DNA of 34,277 nt, taken from NCBI GenBank assembly GCA_024680795.1, contig JAILBR010000036.1, forward strand, positions 1-34,277, in the 5' to 3' direction. The stretch comes from Bacilli bacterium (GTDB taxonomy: Bacteria; Bacillota_I; Bacilli_A; RFN20; CAG-826). The position numbers and the translations under genes are program-made. Position 1 is the first letter of the stretch. Every line of letters starts with the position of its first letter. A model generated the notes under the pieces. It made no database searches and was not told the DNA's origin. It saw nothing but the letters and a program-made list of their open reading frames with translations. Shown in pieces: positions 1 to 8,041 of this stretch.

Positions 1-7
1 ATGACAT
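1..7 (-). CDS. Start of a gene running off the left edge (partial)
   Basis: Reading the minus strand, AAGGAG is followed six bases later by an ATG at 7-5, and the frame runs out of the window after two codons. The position just downstream of the TupA-like gene on the same strand fits a further gene of the polysaccharide operon. Only the ribosome binding site and start codon are visible, so no product can be proposed. Confidence 0.35.
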
Positions 8-48
8 CACCTACTCCTTAATGATTTATGAGATGTTCATGCCATATA

Positions 49-963
49 CTACTTGGCATTAATATACTTACTAATATCTAGCCATTCACCCATTTCAAAG
101 TCTGCTTTATCATCATCTAAGATAAGAGTGCCTTTAGCAGGAGTGAAGGTCATTTCCGAGAAATATATCTTCCCATTCACGTCGTATAAGTCAACACGAA
201 CGAATGGGAATTTTTTCGCTAAAATTTCGGCAAAACTGACCATTTTGTCAAAGTTATCTGGTTTTCTAAGAGGATAATCGGTCTTCTTCCAGCCATTAAA
301 TTGAGACCCGTCAAATGGGGTCCAATCAATATAATAATTGTTGTACCTGATGTCTATATTTCTAGCGGTAACAACATATAAAGATTTAGCAGTTCCATTA
401 AAAACATGGATTTTATATTCGACTGGTAAACGCCCATTTTCCTCTATGAAACTTTCAATAATAATTTGAGGTTTAATTGGTGAGTAGTGGAGTTCTACAG
501 TCTTTTTTCCATAGTTAGTTTTTAACCAACAATTGAATTTTTTGCGAAGTTCTTTTATGTCGATTTCATTCTTATCCTTACATATATAATTCATGCCACT
601 TCCGTGTGTGCACTTCATGACAAATTTATTAGGCAATTTATCAAAATCGATTTCATCAAAGGAATCATAAATTCCATAGATAGGAATAAGTGTATCTTCG
701 TATCCTAATTCTCTAACATATTCTCTAACGCCCACTCTACCTGCGCATCTAGAGACTTCTTTATCTTTTGGATAGACATATAAACGTAGATATTGAAGCT
801 TTTCGGTATATCTAACTGGGTTATCAAGATTTAGTTTATGGTGTGTAATGTATTTATATTGTAATTCAACATATTTACGCTTTGAAAAGAACTTGATAAT
901 ATCTCTAACGCTTACCGCGATAGCTCTTTTAAATTTGTTCTCTTTTAAATTCTTATTCCTCAT
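49..963 (-). CDS. TupA-like ATP-grasp protein, surface polysaccharide modification
   Basis: This 304-aa protein looks like the ATP-grasp family typified by TupA of teichuronopeptide synthesis, whose members join amino acids or peptides to cell-surface polymers. Visible family features are KFVMKCTHGSGM near residues 113-124 (nucleotide-binding region), the central IIIESFIEE, and the acidic C-terminal segment FVRVDLYDVNGKIYFSEMTF, where ATP-grasp enzymes place metal ligands. No signal peptide or membrane segment is apparent, so it should be cytoplasmic. The start ATG lies inside the 3' end of the flippase gene (11-base overlap) and follows an AGAAGGT ribosome site, so the two are co-transcribed. 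The acceptor is unknown. The family call is firm, the substrate is not. Confidence 0.8.
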   Translation of the reverse strand: MRNKNLKENKFKRAIAVSVRDIIKFFSKRKYVELQYKYITHHKLNLDNPVRYTEKLQYLRLYVYPKDKEVSRCAGRVGVREYVRELGYEDTLIPIYGIYDSFDEIDFDKLPNKFVMKCTHGSGMNYICKDKNEIDIKELRKKFNCWLKTNYGKKTVELHYSPIKPQIIIESFIEENGRLPVEYKIHVFNGTAKSLYVVTARNIDIRYNNYYIDWTPFDGSQFNGWKKTDYPLRKPDNFDKMVSFAEILAKKFPFVRVDLYDVNGKIYFSEMTFTPAKGTLILDDDKADFEMGEWLDISKYINAK

Positions 964-2473
964 TGCTGATTACCTTCTTTCTTGTAAAAGAACACACCAA
1001 ATCTTCTTTTAAGAAGAAAAGGAATAAAATGTAAATAATTGCATCCACTAAAACAACGCCTACTAATTCGACTATCATCGCAGTAGAAGCGCTATTATGG
1101 CCGATAAGTAGACCTAACTTATACATTGGATCTCTTAATAGGAGGGATAAACCAGCAATTATTAGGCACGCCGACAATATCTTTAAAGAATTCATGTTAA
1201 ACAATGCCTTCTTAACCCATTTCCAGTTTGTAGCGCATAAGAACACCAAAATCAATAAGTCAGTTATGCTTGTTCCTATAGCAACTCCTATTGCAGGTTT
1301 GTCTTTGAAAACATATACTCCAAGGATAATTGATAGAGCAACATTTAGTAATGTTCCACCTAATAGGGCAAATAGATAATATTTTTCTTTTTTGGTTGGC
1401 AAAAGTATCTGCCCGTAAATGATATCTGACAAAGAATATGTGAGCATCATGCTAACAAGAATTGAAAGCACTATAGGTGCATTATAGTAGGCCTCTGCCG
1501 CGTTTTCGAAAGTGTAATTGCCTGAAATAAGTCCTGTAATTGGCTTAGAAAGAGTGGACATTGTGGCGATTGCAGGCAAGACAATAAATAAGCAAATGTT
1601 AATTGAATATGCATTGAGCCTATTGAAGTATTTCTTATCTTCTTGCGCATAGCAAACAGCAGCACGTGGAATAAATACAGTGGACAACGCTGTTATGATA
1701 CCAATAATAACATCAATTCCTTTTATACCAACTGAATAACTAGCGACCTCACCTTTTTCTTTATCGATAAATCCAAGTATCAAAGTATCTGTTTGATTAT
1801 AGAAAGAAATGATTAAGGCAATAGAGCCCAAAACTAGAAGCGGTTTTATATATTCTTTAAAGTGATATGGCATCGTTTTCTTAAGCGATATAAATTTTCG
1901 AGAATATATAAGGTTAGCAATTGAGGTGAGTAAAGTAGTGGAAGTGGTGATTAATGCATAAATATAGATATCATCTGGATGACTAACAAAAGCGACGATC
2001 AAAATCGCAGACATCGTTAGAATAATTAAACTTCTAACTGACATATAGAATTGCTTTTCTAAAGCAATAAATAACCACTCAAATGAGAAAGCACCAGTTA
2101 AGAAGTTAAGAGATAATATAAATATTATTTCGTTTGCATTTCTAAACTCAGGAACCGAGAAAACGATAGAAGTCATTAAACCAAATGATAAAACAGTAGT
2201 AATAAGTTGAATTATAAAGAACGTTTGGACCTTATTTGATAGGAGTTCTTTGTCATCTCTGACCTTTACACACTCTCTAATAGCTAGATTTGGAATTCCA
2301 ATCTTTGCTAAAACCAAGAAATAAAAGACAAATGTATTTGCCCATGTATAAATACCGACCTGATTAGCACCTAAATAACGGCAAACCCAAGGGAAGGTTA
2401 TGAATGACAAAAGAGTCATAACCAAAGTTCTGATGATATTAACAATTACATTTGTACGAGTTCTATCTTCCAT
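953..2473 (-). CDS. Polysaccharide flippase, Wzx/MATE-like
   Basis: This 506-aa protein is almost entirely hydrophobic, with roughly 12-14 membrane segments, and begins with a pattern typical of the polysaccharide synthesis/export (Wzx, MVF superfamily) transporters: RTNVIVNIIRTLVMTLLSFI followed by FPWVCRYLGANQVGIYTWAN. Members flip undecaprenyl-linked repeat units across the cytoplasmic membrane. It leads a minus-strand operon with the TupA-like gene overlapping its end. The ATG has no Shine-Dalgarno sequence; instead TAATAT (overlapping TATAAT) ends six bases upstream, indicating a leaderless mRNA. Neighbouring glycosyltransferases support a role in a capsule-like or wall polysaccharide. 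No polymerase (Wzy) is visible in the window. Confidence 0.85.
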   Translation of the reverse strand: MEDRTRTNVIVNIIRTLVMTLLSFITFPWVCRYLGANQVGIYTWANTFVFYFLVLAKIGIPNLAIRECVKVRDDKELLSNKVQTFFIIQLITTVLSFGLMTSIVFSVPEFRNANEIIFILSLNFLTGAFSFEWLFIALEKQFYMSVRSLIILTMSAILIVAFVSHPDDIYIYALITTSTTLLTSIANLIYSRKFISLKKTMPYHFKEYIKPLLVLGSIALIISFYNQTDTLILGFIDKEKGEVASYSVGIKGIDVIIGIITALSTVFIPRAAVCYAQEDKKYFNRLNAYSINICLFIVLPAIATMSTLSKPITGLISGNYTFENAAEAYYNAPIVLSILVSMMLTYSLSDIIYGQILLPTKKEKYYLFALLGGTLLNVALSIILGVYVFKDKPAIGVAIGTSITDLLILVFLCATNWKWVKKALFNMNSLKILSACLIIAGLSLLLRDPMYKLGLLIGHNSASTAMIVELVGVVLVDAIIYILFLFFLKEDLVCSFTRKKVISNEE

Positions 2474-2479
2474 TAACGT

Positions 2480-2485
2480 ATATTA
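2480..2485 (-). promoter_or_regulatory. -10 box of a leaderless promoter (flippase)
   Basis: On the minus strand TAATAT, overlapping a perfect TATAAT two bases upstream, is followed by six bases and the flippase ATG. With normal sigma-70-type spacing the transcript would begin at the ATG. No ribosome binding site lies between. Confidence 0.6.
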
Positions 2486-2562
2486 TATAGGTTAGAGTGC
2501 AAATTTTGAAAACATTAATGATTTCAAAGTGACTTTCTATTTATAAATAATTACGAATTTGC

Positions 2563-2568
2563 TAATAT
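2563..2568 (+). promoter_or_regulatory. Extended -10 box of a leaderless promoter (GT4 gene)
   Basis: TGCTAATAT is followed by six bases and ATG. The TGn extension may compensate for the lack of a clear -35 element. The same TGCTAATAT-N6-ATG arrangement recurs at the alpha/beta hydrolase gene. The divergent flippase promoter lies about 80 bases away. Confidence 0.6.
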
Positions 2569-2574
2569 TGTCCC

Positions 2575-3750
2575 ATGAGAATTTTAGTAGTTTGCCAGTT
2601 TTATTATCCAGAAAACTTCGTTATAACAAATATAGCGGAGTCTTTTGTTAAGGCAGGGCACACTGTTGATGTTTTAACTGGTAAGCCAAATTATGGTTAC
2701 GGATATATACTCCCCGAATATAAGAATATCTCTGAAGAAGTGATTAATGGAGTGAATGTTTATAGGGTCAATTTGTATCCTCGAAAAAAGAGCAGATTAT
2801 CCATAATCAGAAACTATTTATCCTTTTGGAGAAATTCAAAGAAGTGGGTTAAGAAATGCAAAACAAAATATGATCGTGTTTATTCGATGAACCTTTCGCC
2901 TGTAACTATATGTTCAGCAGGTAACTTATATAGTAAATTGCATGACACGCCTCATATCATACATTGCGTCGATTTATGGCCAGAAAGTGTGCTGGTGACC
3001 AATGCAGTTAAAGAGAACTCATTAATGTATAAGATATTATATAAATGGAGCAGAAGCATCTATAGTAAAGCAAGCAAAATTTTAGTTGGTTCTCCATCTT
3101 TTGCTGAATATTTTGAGAAAACTTTAAACTTATCTACTGAAAATATTCATTATGTTCCTCAATGTTCTCTCATTGAAAAATATGAAGGCATTCCTTATGA
3201 ATATGGACCTGGTACTCATATTCTTTATTGTGGGAATTTAGGCATGATCCAACTCATCCCTCTTATCGGCGAAGCGATGAGTATGATTAAAGACAAGGAC
3301 ATCTATTTCCATATTATTGGTATGGGACCTTTAAGCGATTATTTAATTAAAGATATTAAGGAACGTGGGTTAGAAAATAATGTCATATATCACGGTCCGA
3401 TTGTCGCTAAAATGGCAGCAAGTTATTTTGTAAATGCAGATGCTTTATATGTCTCTTTAAAGTCTGACGGAACTGTTGGTAAAACCATTCCAAATAAACT
3501 CGCAATGTCAATGGCATTTGGCCGCCCTATTATTGGAGTGATTAAGGGCGATGGCAGAAAAGCTCTTGTAGAAGCTGGCGGTGCATTCTTTGCGGATGAG
3601 AACGCTAAGTCGATTGCTACTGCAATTTTAGCGGTCAAAAAGATGGATGAAAAAGAAAAAGCGCTATTTGGAAAACTCAATCGCGCTTATTATGAATCTA
3701 ATTTCTCTTTAAAATCTGTTTCTGAGAAGATTCTTTATCATTTAAAATAA
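2575..3750 (+). CDS. Glycosyltransferase family 4, WbuB-like
   Basis: This 391-aa protein has the GT-B fold signature of GT4 enzymes, which transfer a sugar from a nucleotide donor to a growing lipid-linked saccharide at the inner membrane face. The N-terminal acceptor domain starts MRILVVCQFYYPEN and contains HCVDLWPESV near residue 130, a pattern seen in WbuB-type transferases. The donor half carries ILYCGNLG and the C-terminal TIPNKLAMSMAFGRPIIG region of this subfamily, in place of the classic E-x7-E. It is a single gene on the plus strand, divergent from the flippase, and its last nine bases overlap the convergent glycosyltransferase gene. Start choice is supported by the leaderless promoter. 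Donor and acceptor sugars are unknown. Confidence 0.85.
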   Translation: MRILVVCQFYYPENFVITNIAESFVKAGHTVDVLTGKPNYGYGYILPEYKNISEEVINGVNVYRVNLYPRKKSRLSIIRNYLSFWRNSKKWVKKCKTKYDRVYSMNLSPVTICSAGNLYSKLHDTPHIIHCVDLWPESVLVTNAVKENSLMYKILYKWSRSIYSKASKILVGSPSFAEYFEKTLNLSTENIHYVPQCSLIEKYEGIPYEYGPGTHILYCGNLGMIQLIPLIGEAMSMIKDKDIYFHIIGMGPLSDYLIKDIKERGLENNVIYHGPIVAKMAASYFVNADALYVSLKSDGTVGKTIPNKLAMSMAFGRPIIGVIKGDGRKALVEAGGAFFADENAKSIATAILAVKKMDEKEKALFGKLNRAYYESNFSLKSVSEKILYHLK

Positions 3751-4875
3751 CTTTTCCATCTCCGCTGATACAGATTCGAATGATGTATATTTCTTAATCA
3801 ATCTCTTTCCGAGGTTGATTTTTTCTTTTCTTTCACTTGTTGACATATCTAAAGCAGTGGTTAATGCTTTTTTGATATCTTCAACTTCTCCAGATTCAGC
3901 CCATATGATTGCATCATTATATTTACTTTGTAAAAGAATGTTTTTAGTGGTGATTGTTAAAGAGCCGCAGGCTAGATATTCTAAAGTCTTACTTGGAATA
4001 GAATATAAATCAATTTCTTCGTTTTCTGGCCTTGGATTAACGCACACTAGCGCGTTGCTTGCGTAGTTTCTAACTTCATCATAGTTTAGAGTGCCCAAGT
4101 AGATGATATTATCGTTTCCTTTGATATATTCCTTAAAATCATCTTCTTCATGATGACCACATAAAACTAATTTTATGTCATCTTTGTTTAACTGCTTAAA
4201 TGCATCTATAAGATTATAAACTCCATATTTTTTCATCAAGGATCCACCGAAGAAGATATAATCTTCCTTCATTTTTCTGTCCTTAGAAAATGATTCCTCT
4301 TCGTTAATTCCATCAATTATTACATGTGGCTTGTTTCCTGGATTAAATAGTTCATTAATTTTATCGGTAAGGGCAATGTAACCGTCTAATTCTCTTGCTA
4401 ACTTCATCTGATGGTCATTATTAGATTTTGTTGTATAAGAAATGTTATATGGGTTATCTGTACATATGCCAAAGGCACGAACATGATATTTCCTTTTTAT
4501 TTTTAGGGCTTCAATTAGCAAAAGACGGCTAAGTGTATCAACTAAAACTACATCATCTTTATCTACTCTATCAAAAAGGAAATCCATAACCCTTGAATGT
4601 GTAAAAAGTAGTTTATCTACTTTGCTATTTTTGACTTTAATATAATTCCAAATCACTTTTCCTTCAGCTTTATATTCTCTTCTAAGCTCTTTTTCAGCGA
4701 AGTTATCGTTGATTGGTCTAACTGCAATAACAAAAACTTCGTGTTTTGTGGATAATGCACGAATTAATTTATTATGGAAGTTCTGATTAGATGTATTTGG
4801 GGCTTTTTTCCATTTAGGAAGGCTAGCGCTGAAATCAGAATTCTTTTGAGCGGTGGTGAAGTAGATTATTTTCAT
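3742..4875 (-). CDS. Glycosyltransferase, GT4-like
   Basis: This 377-aa protein resembles group 1 (GT4-like) glycosyltransferases. It begins MKIIYFTTAQKN and has a Rossmann-like C-terminal half with YIFFGGSLMKKYGVYNLIDAF (nucleotide-sugar domain start), LVLCGHHEE and NPRPENEEIDLYSIPSKTLEYLACG, where the acidic and serine residues normally contact the donor. It overlaps the upstream glycosyltransferase gene through an ATGA junction and has its own AAGGAGAAGG ribosome site, so the two are translated from one minus-strand mRNA. It lacks the transmembrane and peptide features of an enzyme acting outside the cell. Sugar specificity cannot be read from the sequence. Confidence 0.8.
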   Translation of the reverse strand: MKIIYFTTAQKNSDFSASLPKWKKAPNTSNQNFHNKLIRALSTKHEVFVIAVRPINDNFAEKELRREYKAEGKVIWNYIKVKNSKVDKLLFTHSRVMDFLFDRVDKDDVVLVDTLSRLLLIEALKIKRKYHVRAFGICTDNPYNISYTTKSNNDHQMKLARELDGYIALTDKINELFNPGNKPHVIIDGINEEESFSKDRKMKEDYIFFGGSLMKKYGVYNLIDAFKQLNKDDIKLVLCGHHEEDDFKEYIKGNDNIIYLGTLNYDEVRNYASNALVCVNPRPENEEIDLYSIPSKTLEYLACGSLTITTKNILLQSKYNDAIIWAESGEVEDIKKALTTALDMSTSERKEKINLGKRLIKKYTSFESVSAEMEKLF

Positions 4876-5963
4876 TTTTCCTTCTCCTTTATGGACATGA
4901 TTTCATATAATCTTTTGCCACAAGCTTCGAATGTATTATTTTTAGCGCTTTCAAAAGCATCTTTACTTGATAGTTTTTTGACGTTATCGATTGCGGATAA
5001 GATTTCCTCTTCATTATCTAAATCAACGATATAACCGTTGACTCCATTTTTGATATATTCAAGGGAACTCATAACCTTATTAGAAGATATAACTGGCAAC
5101 CCGTTTGCGAGTCCTTCTAAGGTTGTATGACCAAAAATATCAGCCTTTGCTAAGGTGATAAAATAGTCACAAGCTTTATATAAATTAAATAGTTCTTCTT
5201 TCTTCATAAAAGGGAGAATATAAACGTTTTTCATTTCGTTTTCACCGATGAACCCCTCATATTTTGACTTCAAAGGGCCATCACCCACTAAGACTAAAAC
5301 CTCTTCTCTTCCTTTAAATAAAGACATGAGTTGAATGTTATTTTTTCTTTCAATGAACTGGCATGCATTGATATAAATCCTTTTGCCTTTTGGTAATCCG
5401 TATTTATCCCTTGAAGCATTCTTATCGACTTCCTCATATTTCATATCCTTTAAGGACAAGTTGCTATATGGGTAGCGATAAATCTTTTCTTTATTAGCAC
5501 CATAAAAGATTAGATAATCATCACTCTTTTGGCTTGGTGACATATAATAATCTGCTTTTGAGATATAAGATGATTTGAAGTTCTTCTTTAAAAAGAATTC
5601 TTTTTCTTTTGGAATGCCACCATTAATGAGTAGAGAAAAAGGTATATTATGTTTGTGCATATATTTGATAGCCTTTAATTCTGCTAGATGGCTATAGCCA
5701 TTCATCACAATCTGATCATATTTTTGATGATGTTCTTTGATGTAGTTTTTTACTCCACTAGAAAGAGAACCCTCGTTCCCGATATACCCGTCTTTTAAGA
5801 TAATGCAGTTAAATTTATATTCGTTTGCGTTATAAAATTCATCTGGGCGATCTTTAGCTTTATTTCTCTCAAACAAAACAGTCAAATCAACATATTTGGC
5901 TAATTCGTTAAAGATATGTACTTTATATGGCGCTGGATGATTAAAAACCACTAGAACTTTCAT
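4872..5963 (-). CDS. Glycosyltransferase family 4
   Basis: The protein is 363 aa from the ATG at 5963. The listed ORF adds two codons from a TTG, which is less likely. MKVLVVFNHPAPYKVHIFNEL is the typical N-terminus of GT4 enzymes that modify O-antigen-like or capsular repeat units. RIYINACQFIERKNN marks the start of the donor domain, LVLVGDGPLKSKYE the central strand, and ADIFGHTTLEGLANGLPVI carries the E-x7-type donor site (written here as ETTLEGL-like, with the first acidic residue replaced). It leads the two-gene operon with the next glycosyltransferase. Upstream is a GATAAT eight bases from the ATG and no ribosome site, so the transcript is probably leaderless or nearly so. Confidence 0.85.
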   Translation of the reverse strand: MKVLVVFNHPAPYKVHIFNELAKYVDLTVLFERNKAKDRPDEFYNANEYKFNCIILKDGYIGNEGSLSSGVKNYIKEHHQKYDQIVMNGYSHLAELKAIKYMHKHNIPFSLLINGGIPKEKEFFLKKNFKSSYISKADYYMSPSQKSDDYLIFYGANKEKIYRYPYSNLSLKDMKYEEVDKNASRDKYGLPKGKRIYINACQFIERKNNIQLMSLFKGREEVLVLVGDGPLKSKYEGFIGENEMKNVYILPFMKKEELFNLYKACDYFITLAKADIFGHTTLEGLANGLPVISSNKVMSSLEYIKNGVNGYIVDLDNEEEILSAIDNVKKLSSKDAFESAKNNTFEACGKRLYEIMSIKEKEK

Positions 5964-5971
5964 ATACAATA

Positions 5972-5977
5972 ATTATC
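5972..5977 (-). promoter_or_regulatory. -10 box, near-leaderless (GT4 gene)
   Basis: GATAAT on the minus strand lies eight bases before the ATG at 5963, leaving a leader of about two bases if initiation is normally spaced. This is slightly off the exact six-base rule seen elsewhere, so the assignment is weaker. Confidence 0.4.
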
Positions 5978-6017
5978 TTTTTCTATGAAAAAAAATTCAA
6001 TAAATTGTTTTTCACGT

Positions 6018-6023
6018 TAAAAT
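6018..6023 (+). promoter_or_regulatory. -10 box of a leaderless promoter (258-aa gene)
   Basis: TAAAAT is followed by six bases (ending GGT) and ATG. A loose TTCAAT 16 bases upstream could serve as -35. No Shine-Dalgarno sequence fits the gap. Confidence 0.55.
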
Positions 6024-6029
6024 ATAGGT

Positions 6030-6806
6030 ATGGAACTTAAGTATAGTGATTTAGATGCTTCCTTTTATATCAATTCTTTTATCAAACAAATGATGCCAAG
6101 GAAGAGATACGAAGATTGGATTATTGAACTAGTTAATCAATCAGATTTTTTCTTGGAAAAAAGCGGTGGAGAGAAATATATAAGGCCTCCACATGAGTCA
6201 CATGGTGAGTGCGATTGTGAATCATCAACTTATAAAGTTGATTTTAAACTTGTTGGCTCTAAAGATTTTTATCAAACCAAAAGAGCTTTATCTCCTTCTT
6301 TTGAAATAGACGAGGATAATAATCTTTGGATTAATAATGGTCGAGATATCAAAGATAAACTTCATTATAACCTTCATGAGATATGTAAAAAGTATTCTTT
6401 AAAAGATATTGAAAGTATTAATGATCAAAGCGAAGAGAGATTAGGAAATAAGGAAGAGTCAATCCTTAAAGGATTTATTAATATTCTAAATGTTGAGAAG
6501 CATGCGATATTTGTGATACCTGCTATTTTTACGTTTAATAAAAGAGAAAATGATTTAAAACCTTTCGCGGATGAAGCAGCGTTAAGAGTGTTTGGTGCTT
6601 TTGATAGCTGCATTAAATATCGAGATAAGCATAGCGATAAAGAATCATATTGGGCATTCTTTTATGAGAAGTATTTCTGTGTTTATGAATATCATGATAG
6701 TAATAACTATAGAAATATCTTGATGATAGATGCTTGTAAGAGCCCAATGTTTAAGAAAATTAATGATTTAGTGAATTATAGTTATAGAGGAAAAAATAAT
6801 GGATAA
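6030..6806 (+). CDS. Protein of unknown function, 258 aa
   Basis: I do not recognise this protein. It is soluble, rich in charged and aromatic residues, and has no signal or membrane segment. Points worth noting are a Cys-rich turn HGECDCESSTYKVDFKLV around residues 58-75, whose E...DFK spacing is superficially like the PD-(D/E)XK nuclease core, and a C-terminal half with alternating hydrophobic strands (HAIFVIPAIFTF). It is the first gene of a leaderless operon and overlaps the carbonic anhydrase gene by eight bases; TcdA follows. The nuclease resemblance is only an impression and should not be propagated as an annotation. Confidence 0.75.
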   Translation: MELKYSDLDASFYINSFIKQMMPRKRYEDWIIELVNQSDFFLEKSGGEKYIRPPHESHGECDCESSTYKVDFKLVGSKDFYQTKRALSPSFEIDEDNNLWINNGRDIKDKLHYNLHEICKKYSLKDIESINDQSEERLGNKEESILKGFINILNVEKHAIFVIPAIFTFNKRENDLKPFADEAALRVFGAFDSCIKYRDKHSDKESYWAFFYEKYFCVYEYHDSNNYRNILMIDACKSPMFKKINDLVNYSYRGKNNG

Positions 6807-7326
6807 GATTACTGAAAAACTAATAAGAGGAAATGAACAATTTGTCAAAAAAGTAAATAGCAATAAAGAACATTTAGAAAGCTTAGACAATCTCAAAATC
6901 AAACAGAGTCCTGCTATTTTGGTATTTTGTTGTTCTGATTCACGTGTTATTCCTGAATATATTTTTGATCAGTTTTTCGGTGAACTATTTGTGATAAGAA
7001 CCGCTGGTAATGTCATCAATGAAGGTGAGTTAGCGAGTGCTGAATATGCTTTAGAACATTTAAACATTAAATATGTACTTATGATGGGGCATACATCTTG
7101 TGGAGCGGTTCACGCTGCCGTTCATAACGAGAAAGGCAGATTCCTTGATCCAATTTTAAGTAGAATCAAAATAAATGTTGGCGAAACATGTGATGAGAAA
7201 GAAGCAAGCATAAAGAATGCTATGGCGGAAATGGAATACTTAAAAGATAAGTTTAGTTATATTGATGGAGTGACATATAAATATGCCCTCTATGATATTG
7301 CTACACGGGTGTGTAAAATATATTAG
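6799..7326 (+). CDS. Beta-class carbonic anhydrase
   Basis: Carbonic anhydrases of this class interconvert CO2 and bicarbonate, supplying bicarbonate for carboxylation reactions. The 175-aa protein shows the full catalytic set: CCSDSR (Cys45 zinc ligand with the Asp47-Arg49 dyad) and GHTSCGAV (His98 and Cys101 zinc ligands). IRTAGNV between them is also diagnostic. It is slightly shorter than typical beta enzymes, ending soon after the core, so the C-terminal dimer extension is minimal. The ATG overlaps the preceding gene and follows a GAGG ribosome site, and tcdA starts two bases after its stop. No frameshift is seen. Confidence 0.93.
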   Translation: MDKITEKLIRGNEQFVKKVNSNKEHLESLDNLKIKQSPAILVFCCSDSRVIPEYIFDQFFGELFVIRTAGNVINEGELASAEYALEHLNIKYVLMMGHTSCGAVHAAVHNEKGRFLDPILSRIKINVGETCDEKEASIKNAMAEMEYLKDKFSYIDGVTYKYALYDIATRVCKIY

Positions 7327-7328
7327 TT

Positions 7329-8039
7329 ATGTTAGATGAGTTTTCTAGACTTAGATTAATATTAGGTAGTGACTCAATTGAAAGACTTAAAACCAAAAGA
7401 GTGCTTGTTTTTGGCTTAGGTGGCGTTGGTGGTAATGTTTGTGATGCTTTAGTGAGAAGCGGAATCACCGATATTACTATTGTTGATAACGATATAGTTA
7501 ATATTACAAACATCAATAGACAACTAATCGCTAATCATAACACGATTGGTAAGAAGAAAGTCGATGTGATGGAGGAGCATCTAAAAAGTTTAAATCCAGC
7601 CATCAAAGTAACTAAGTTTGACTACTTTTACTTACCAGATAATTCGGATGCTTTTGACTTTTCTAAATATGATTATGTGGTGGATGCCATTGACACGGTT
7701 TCTGCTAAAATCGACATCATTTGTAAGTGTAAAACCAAACATATCCCTGTTATTTCGGCTTTAGGGTGTGGAAATAAGATGGACCCAACTAAACTAGAAG
7801 TTAGTGATATTTTTAAGACCGAATATGACCCATTAGCAAGGGTGTTAAGACGCGAACTCAAAAAGAGAAATGTCAATAGTTTGAAAGTTGTTTATTCCAA
7901 AGAAAAACCAATGGAAATTATTCATAGCGAGAAGGTAGAAGAGAATAATAAAAAAGAGATACCTGGAAGTACCGCTTTTGTGCCACCTGTGGCAGGAATT
8001 ATTATTGCTAGTGAAGTAATTAAAGATTTATTAAAATAA
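7329..8039 (+). CDS. tcdA: tRNA threonylcarbamoyladenosine dehydratase (TcdA/CsdL)
   Basis: TcdA is an E1-like (ThiF/MoeB fold) enzyme that uses ATP to cyclise t6A to ct6A at position 37 of ANN-decoding tRNAs. The 236-aa protein has the nucleotide-binding loop GLGGVGG at 29-35, the acidic strand TIVDNDIVNITNINRQL, and the family segment SALGCGNKMDPTKLEVSDI, followed by DPLARVLRRELKKR, which is characteristic of TcdA rather than ThiF or MoeB. It ends in PVAGIIIASEVIKDLL, as usual. It is third in the plus-strand operon and ends two bases from the convergent ttcA gene, which acts on the same anticodon loop. Confidence 0.9.
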   Translation: MLDEFSRLRLILGSDSIERLKTKRVLVFGLGGVGGNVCDALVRSGITDITIVDNDIVNITNINRQLIANHNTIGKKKVDVMEEHLKSLNPAIKVTKFDYFYLPDNSDAFDFSKYDYVVDAIDTVSAKIDIICKCKTKHIPVISALGCGNKMDPTKLEVSDIFKTEYDPLARVLRRELKKRNVNSLKVVYSKEKPMEIIHSEKVEENNKKEIPGSTAFVPPVAGIIIASEVIKDLLK

Positions 8040-8041
8040 AT

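Noticed and set aside
6030-6806. PD-(D/E)XK nuclease or defence gene
   Set aside because: Only a short E...DFK similarity is visible, and the neighbours are metabolic and tRNA-modification genes; not enough to annotate.
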